Source: Procambarus clarkii | Taxonomy: Eukaryota; Arthropoda; Malacostraca; Decapoda; Cambaridae | DNA length: 64,000 bases | NCBI RefSeq assembly: GCF_040958095.1 | Contig: NC_091199.1 | Coordinates: forward strand, 34,718,869 to 34,782,868 | Reading direction: 5' to 3' | Program-made: the position numbers and the translations under genes | Notes under the pieces: model-generated | Told to the model about the DNA's origin: nothing | Databases searched by the model: none | Seen by the model: only the letters and a program-made list of their open reading frames with translations | In this document: one piece after another, positions 59,813 through 64,000 of the stretch | Position numbering within the stretch: the first letter of the stretch is position 1 | How the letters are laid out: every line of letters starts with the position of its first letter

Positions 59813-60071
59813 ATCAATGTCAGCACTGTGGAGAAATGGCCGACAGACCACTGGAACATTATCTAACACAGTGCACAGTTACAAACCCATTAAGATTTCA
59901 ACTTAGATTCAACAGAGCAGAAGAAGTTGTTAAACACATATGGCAAAATCTTACTGAAGCGACCATAAGAGTCATAAATTTTCATACTCCGCCCAAGTAA
60001 AAAAGAAACAAGCAACACTTAGTGGGCCAGCCAGAGGCTTAGGGCCCGCGCAGGAATATCACTGAAAAAAA
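59813..60071 (+). mobile_element. 5'-truncated LINE 3' end in minisatellite D
   Basis: The plus strand encodes CQHCGEMADRPLEHYLTQC, a C-x2-C-x10-H-x4-C pattern typical of the C-terminal domain of RNase H-bearing LINEs. It is followed by FNRAEEVVKHIWQNL and INFHTPPK then TAA. A 3' UTR (GTGGGCCAGCCAGAGGCTTA) and a short A run follow. Array units flank both sides. The same UTR occurs inverted at 47.79-47.93 kb. Confidence 0.85.
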
Positions 60072-60562
60072 GTACACACAATTAGGTACCAGTACACACC
60101 TTAAAGCAACAGTACACAGTATAAGGCACCAGTACACACCATAAGGCACCAGTACACACCTTAAAGCAACAGTACACAGTATAAGGGACCAGTACACACC
60201 ATAAGGCACCAGTACACACCATAAGGCTCCAGTATACACCATAAGGTACCAGTACACACCATAAGGCACCAGTACACACCATAAGGCACCAGTACACACC
60301 ATAAGGCACCAATACACACAATAATGCACCAGTACACACCATAAGGCACCAGTTCACACCATACGGCACCAATACACACGATAAAGCACCAGTACACACT
60401 ATAATGCAACAGTACACACCATAAGGCACCAGTACACACCATAAGGCACCAGTACACACCAAAAGGCACCAGAACACATCATAAGGCACCAGTACACACC
60501 ATAAGGCTCCAGTATACACCATAAGGTACCAGTACACACCATAACGCACCAGTACACACCAT
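60072..60562. repeat. 20-bp minisatellite D, segment 2
   Basis: Continuation of the GCACCAGTACACACCATAAG array between two LINE insertions. Confidence 0.96.
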
Positions 60563-61848
60563 ACACATCTTGAAAAACATAAATTAATAATTGAGTCGCA
60601 ACATGGTTTTATAAATGGCCGTTCATGTTTAACAAATTTGTTATCTTTTTATTCTAGCATTGTTGAGGCAGTTGATAGTGGTAAGGATTGCGATGTTGTA
60701 TACCTTGACTTTAGCAAAGCTTTTGATACAGTGCCACGTGAAAGACTGATTAAAAAAATAGAGTCTCATGGTATTGGGGGTGCTATATTAAGCTGGATTA
60801 GGGCATGGCTATACCAAAGGAAACAGAGAGTTAGTATAAATGGAATCAAGTCAGAGTGGGAAAATGTTGTAAGTGGAGTGCCTCAAGGCTCTGTCCTGGG
60901 ACCTCTGTTGTTTATAATATATATAAATGATTTAGATTCAGGTTTGAGTAGCAACATTTGCAAATTTGCCGATGATACGAAAATTGGTAGGGAAATTAAT
61001 TCGGAGGAGGACTCACTATCACTTCAAGTTGATCTAGATAGGGTTTTGAAATGGTCAAAGGATTGGCAGATGCAGTTTAATGCTGATAAATGTAAAGTTC
61101 TGAGGTTAGGTAATGATGATAGAGTTACAAGATACGAGCTAGATGGTGTTGTGATTGCGAAGTCGGATTGCGAAAGGGATCTGGGAGTTATGATTAGTAA
61201 GAATTTAAAACAAAAGGATCAATGCATAAATGTTCGTAATAAGGCAAATCGGACACTTGGATTTATTAATCGCAGCGTTAGTAACAAGACACCTGGTGTG
61301 GTTCTCAAGCTATATCTTGCTCTAGTTAGGCCCCATTTAGATTATGCAGTTCAGTTTTGGTCGCCATATTATAGAATGGATATAAATTCACTTGAACGTG
61401 TCCAGCGTAGGATGACTAAGTTAATTCCCCAAATTAGAAATCTTTCATATGAAGAAAGATTAACAAAGCTTAAGTTGCATTCACTGGAAAGGCGAAGAGT
61501 TAGGGGTGACATGATAGAGGTTTACAAGTGGATGAATGGACATAACCGGGGGGATATTAATAGGGTATTAAAAGTATCAACACAGGACAGAACACGAAAC
61601 AATGGATATAAATTGGATAAGTTTAGATTTAGGAAAGACTTGGGTAAATACTGGTTCAGTAACAGGGTTGTTGATTTGTGGAACCAATTGCCGCGTAACA
61701 TTGTGGAGGTGGGGTCCCTCGATTGTTTCAAGCACGGGTTTGACAAGTATATGAGTGGGATTGGGTGGTTATTGAATAGGGGCTGCCTCGTGTGGGCCAA
61801 TAGGCCTTCTGCAGTTACCTTTGTTCTTATGTTCTTATGTTCTTATAA
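60563..61848 (+). mobile_element. CR1-like LINE, 5'-truncated, intact RT-to-end frame
   Basis: The open frame begins within the RT finger domain (HLEKHKLIIESQHGFINGRS). It carries DVVYLDFSKAFDTVPRERL (motif A Asp), [21 protein letters not shown] (motif B), CKFADDTKIG (motif C Asp pair) and MQFNADKCKVLRLG. The CR1-type C-terminal domain follows (LVRPHLDYAVQFWSPYYR, LSYEERLTKLKLHSLERRR, GDMIEVYKWMNG). No stop falls within these domains. The 3' UTR ends in repeated GTTCTTAT octamers (61822-61848), a tail type common in CR1. It is inserted in minisatellite D and lacks endonuclease and ORF1. Confidence 0.9.
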
Positions 61849-61888
61849 GGCACCAGTGCACACCATAAGGCACCAATACACACAATAA
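60638..61888 (+). CDS. Reverse transcriptase (partial ORF2), uninterrupted
   Basis: This is the open part of the LINE at 60563-61848, shown from the first in-frame initiator-like codon. The protein would be an RNA-dependent DNA polymerase with both motif A and motif C aspartates present. Real coding similarity starts upstream at 60563 and ends near 61790 (CLVWANRPSAVTF, already 3' UTR-like). The remainder runs into the octamer tail and the minisatellite. Expression as a functional protein is unlikely because the 5' end is missing. Confidence 0.7.
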   Translation: MLSFYSSIVEAVDSGKDCDVVYLDFSKAFDTVPRERLIKKIESHGIGGAILSWIRAWLYQRKQRVSINGIKSEWENVVSGVPQGSVLGPLLFIIYINDLDSGLSSNICKFADDTKIGREINSEEDSLSLQVDLDRVLKWSKDWQMQFNADKCKVLRLGNDDRVTRYELDGVVIAKSDCERDLGVMISKNLKQKDQCINVRNKANRTLGFINRSVSNKTPGVVLKLYLALVRPHLDYAVQFWSPYYRMDINSLERVQRRMTKLIPQIRNLSYEERLTKLKLHSLERRRVRGDMIEVYKWMNGHNRGDINRVLKVSTQDRTRNNGYKLDKFRFRKDLGKYWFSNRVVDLWNQLPRNIVEVGSLDCFKHGFDKYMSGIGWLLNRGCLVWANRPSAVTFVLMFLCSYKAPVHTIRHQYTQ

Positions 61889-62325
61889 TGCACCAGTACA
61901 CACCATAAGGCACCAGTTCACACCATAAGGCACCAATACACACGATAAAGCACCAGTACACACTATAATGCACCAGTACACACCATAAGGCACCAGTACA
62001 CACCATAAGGCACCAGTACACACCATAAGGCACCAGTACACACCATAAGGCACCAGTACACACCATAAGGCACCAGTACACACCATAAGGCTCCAGTATA
62101 CACCATAAAGTACCAGTATACACCATAAGGCACCAGTACACACCATATGGCACAAGTACACACTATAAGGCCCCAGTACACACTATAAGGCACCAGTACA
62201 CAATATAAGGCACAAGTACACATTATAAGGCACCAGTACACACCATACGGCACCAGATCACACTATAAGGCACCAGTACACACTATATGGCACCAGTAGA
62301 CAGTATAAGGCACCAGGACACACCA
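61849..62325. repeat. 20-bp minisatellite D, segment 3
   Basis: More AAGGCACCAGTACACACCAT units, ending where a minus-strand LINE tail begins. Confidence 0.96.
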
Positions 62326-62803
62326 TAAGAACATAAGAACATAAGAACAAAGGTAACTGCAGAAGGCCTATTGGCCCATACGAGGCAGCTCCTATTCTAT
62401 AACCACCCAATCCCACTCATATACTTGTCAAACCCGTGCTTGAAACAATCGAGGGACCCCACCTCCACAATGTTACGCGGCAATTGGTTCCACAAATCAA
62501 CAACCCTGTTACTGAACCAGTATTTACCCAAGTCTTTCCTAAATCTAAACTTATCCAATTTATATCCATTGTTTCGTGTTCTGTCCTGTGTTGATACTTT
62601 TATTACCCTATTAATATCCCCCCGGTTATGTCCATTCATCCACTTGTAAACCTCTATCATGTCACCCCTAACTCTTCGCCTTTCCAGTGAATGCAACTTA
62701 AGCTTTGTTAATCTTTCTTCATATGAAAGATTTCTAATTTGGGGAATTAACTTAGTCATCCTACGCTGGACACGTTCAAGTGAATTTATATCCATTCTAT
62801 AAT
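62326..62803 (-). pseudogene. CR1-like LINE (outer copy), 3' part
   Basis: On the minus strand it ends with TTATGTTCTTATG-type octamers at 62326-62350 and carries the C-terminal domain up to YYRMDINSLERVQRR. It breaks at TCTATAAT (62796-62803) and resumes at 63570. Together with 63570-64000 it forms one element interrupted by a sister copy. Confidence 0.88.
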
Positions 62804-63569
62804 AAGAACATAAGAACAAAGGTAACTGCAAAAGGCCTATTGGCCCATACGAGGCAGCTCCTATTCTATAACCACCCAATCCCACTCATATACTTGTCCA
62901 ACCCGTGCTTGAAACAATCGAGGGACCCCACCTCCACAATGTTACGCGGCAATTGGTTCCACAAATCAACAACCCTGTTACTGAACCAGTATTTACCCAA
63001 GTCTTTCCTAAATCTAAACTTATCCAATTTATACCCATTGTTTCGTGTTCTGTCCTGTGTTGATACTTTTAATACCCTATTAATATCCCCCCGGTTATGT
63101 CCATTCATCCACTTGTAAACCTCTATCATGTCACCCCTAACTCTTCGCCTTTCCAGTGAATGCAACTTAAGCTTTGTTAATCTTTCTTCATATGAAAGAT
63201 TTCTAATTTGGGGAATTAACTTAGTCATCCTACGCTGGACACGTTCAAGTGAATTTATATCCATTCTATAATATGGCGACCAAAACTGAACTGCATAATC
63301 TAAATGGGGCCTAACTAGAGCAAGATATAGCTTGAGAACCACACCAGGTGTCTTGTTACTAACGCTGCGATTAATAAATCCAAGTGTCCGATTTGCCTTA
63401 TTACGAACATTTATGCATTGATCCTTTTGTTTTAAATTCTTACTAATCATAACTCCCAGATCCCTTTCGCAATCCGACTTCGCAATCACAACACCATCTA
63501 GCTCGTATCTTGTGACTCTATCATCATTACCTAACCTCAGAACTTTACATTTATCAGCATTAAACTGCA
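62804..63569 (-). mobile_element. CR1-like LINE (inner copy), 5'-truncated, nested
   Basis: A 766-bp minus-strand insertion, from the octamer-type 3' tail (GTTCTTATGTTCTT reading out) up to MQFNADKCKV. It is flanked by TCTATAAT on both sides (62796-62803 and 63570-63577). Its sequence is nearly the same as the outer copy and as the plus-strand copy at 60.6-61.8 kb, so the insertions are recent. Confidence 0.9.
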
Positions 63570-64000
63570 TCTATAATATGGCGACCAAAACTGAACTGCA
63601 TAATCTAAATGGGGCCTAACTAGAGCAAGATATAGCTTGAGAACCACACCAGGTGTCTTGTTACTAACGCTGCGATTAATAAATCCAAGTGTCCGATTTG
63701 CCTTATTACGAACATTTATGCATTGATCCTTTTGTTTTAAATTCTTACTAATCATAACTCCCAGATCCCTTTCGCAATCCGACTTCGCAATCACAACACC
63801 ATCTAGCTCGTATCTTGTAACTCTATCATCATTACCTAACCTCAGAACTTTACATTTATCAGCATTAAACTGCATCTGCCAATCCTTTGACCATTTCAAA
63901 ACCCTATCTAGATCAACTTGAAGTGATAGTGAGTCCTCCTCCGAATTAATTTCCCTACCGATTTTCGTATCATCGGCAAATTTGCAAATGTTGCTACTCA
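63570..64000 (-). pseudogene. CR1-like LINE (outer copy), upstream part, runs off the window
   Basis: Continues the outer element from AVQFWSPYYR back through KNLKQKDQCINVRNKANR, MQFNADKCKVLRLG and VLKWSKDWQ to the KFADDTKIG region at the window edge. The reading frame appears open over this stretch. Confidence 0.88.

Noticed and set aside
57948..62253. Multiple minus-strand frames of VPYGVYWCLMVCTGALWC repeats, resembling a cysteine/aromatic repeat protein
   Set aside because: These are the translated 20-bp minisatellite, open in several frames of the same strand and interrupted by LINE insertions; not a gene.

Overview
The window looks like nuclear DNA of an arthropod, most likely a decapod crustacean. 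It is almost entirely repeats: long tandem arrays, nested LINEs, two LTR-retrotransposon superfamilies (BEL/Pao and Ty3/Gypsy), a Penelope-like element, tRNA-derived SINEs and foldback MITEs, one of which carries arthropod-type TTAGG/CCTAA stretches. There are no bacterial-style genes or operons. The decapod assignment rests on general familiarity with the SINE body and the palindromic CCTAA element, and was not tested by a search. The long open frames over tandem arrays (1-7.2 kb and 58-62 kb) are artefacts of repeat units whose length is not a multiple of three.

Layout. 1-7152: a 19-bp minisatellite with a 1825-bp higher-order period. 7155-9095: BEL/Pao gag-protease remnant (-). 10.1-16.1 kb: a graveyard of LINE fragments, with a 1012-bp element nested in one and a SINE in another. 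16.1-17.2 kb: 3' end plus LTR of an older Gypsy relative (-). 18.3-20.2 kb: a full-length retroposed element encoding only a zinc-knuckle ORF1-like protein, with a 12-bp target-site duplication (TSD). 21.6-22.4 kb: Penelope-like GIY-YIG ORF between inverted terminal repeats. 22.9-35.0 kb: a G-rich/C-rich minisatellite interrupted by two more ORF1-only elements (23.8-26.5 kb minus, 30.9-32.8 kb plus) and by an inverted Gypsy LTR. 35.0-47.1 kb: a Gypsy element arranged LTR-internal-LTR-internal-LTR with an exact 5514-bp repeat. 47.1-54.3 kb: a 359-bp MITE, more minisatellite, and a second Gypsy-like LTR/gag relative interrupted by a LINE and a SINE. 54.7-55.7 kb: nested LINE fragments and an (ATT)n array. 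57.7 kb: the only candidate host gene, a single first coding exon with a signal peptide and a good splice donor. 58.0-62.3 kb: a 20-bp minisatellite hosting LINE insertions. 62.3-64.0 kb: a LINE inserted into another copy of itself.

How the parts work together. LINE machinery is the likely common mobiliser: the LINEs, SINEs and ORF1-only elements all show 5' truncation, A-rich tails or TSDs. Tandem arrays act as repeated landing sites. LTR-LTR recombination explains the tandem Gypsy, whose two internal copies share the same in-frame stops and so descend from an already defective element. The best candidates for something undescribed are the ORF1-only retroposon family (three copies, each with a TSD and no reverse transcriptase) and a Gypsy derivative with a SCAN-like gag in which an RNase H-like tail abuts the 3' LTR while integrase and reverse transcriptase are missing.
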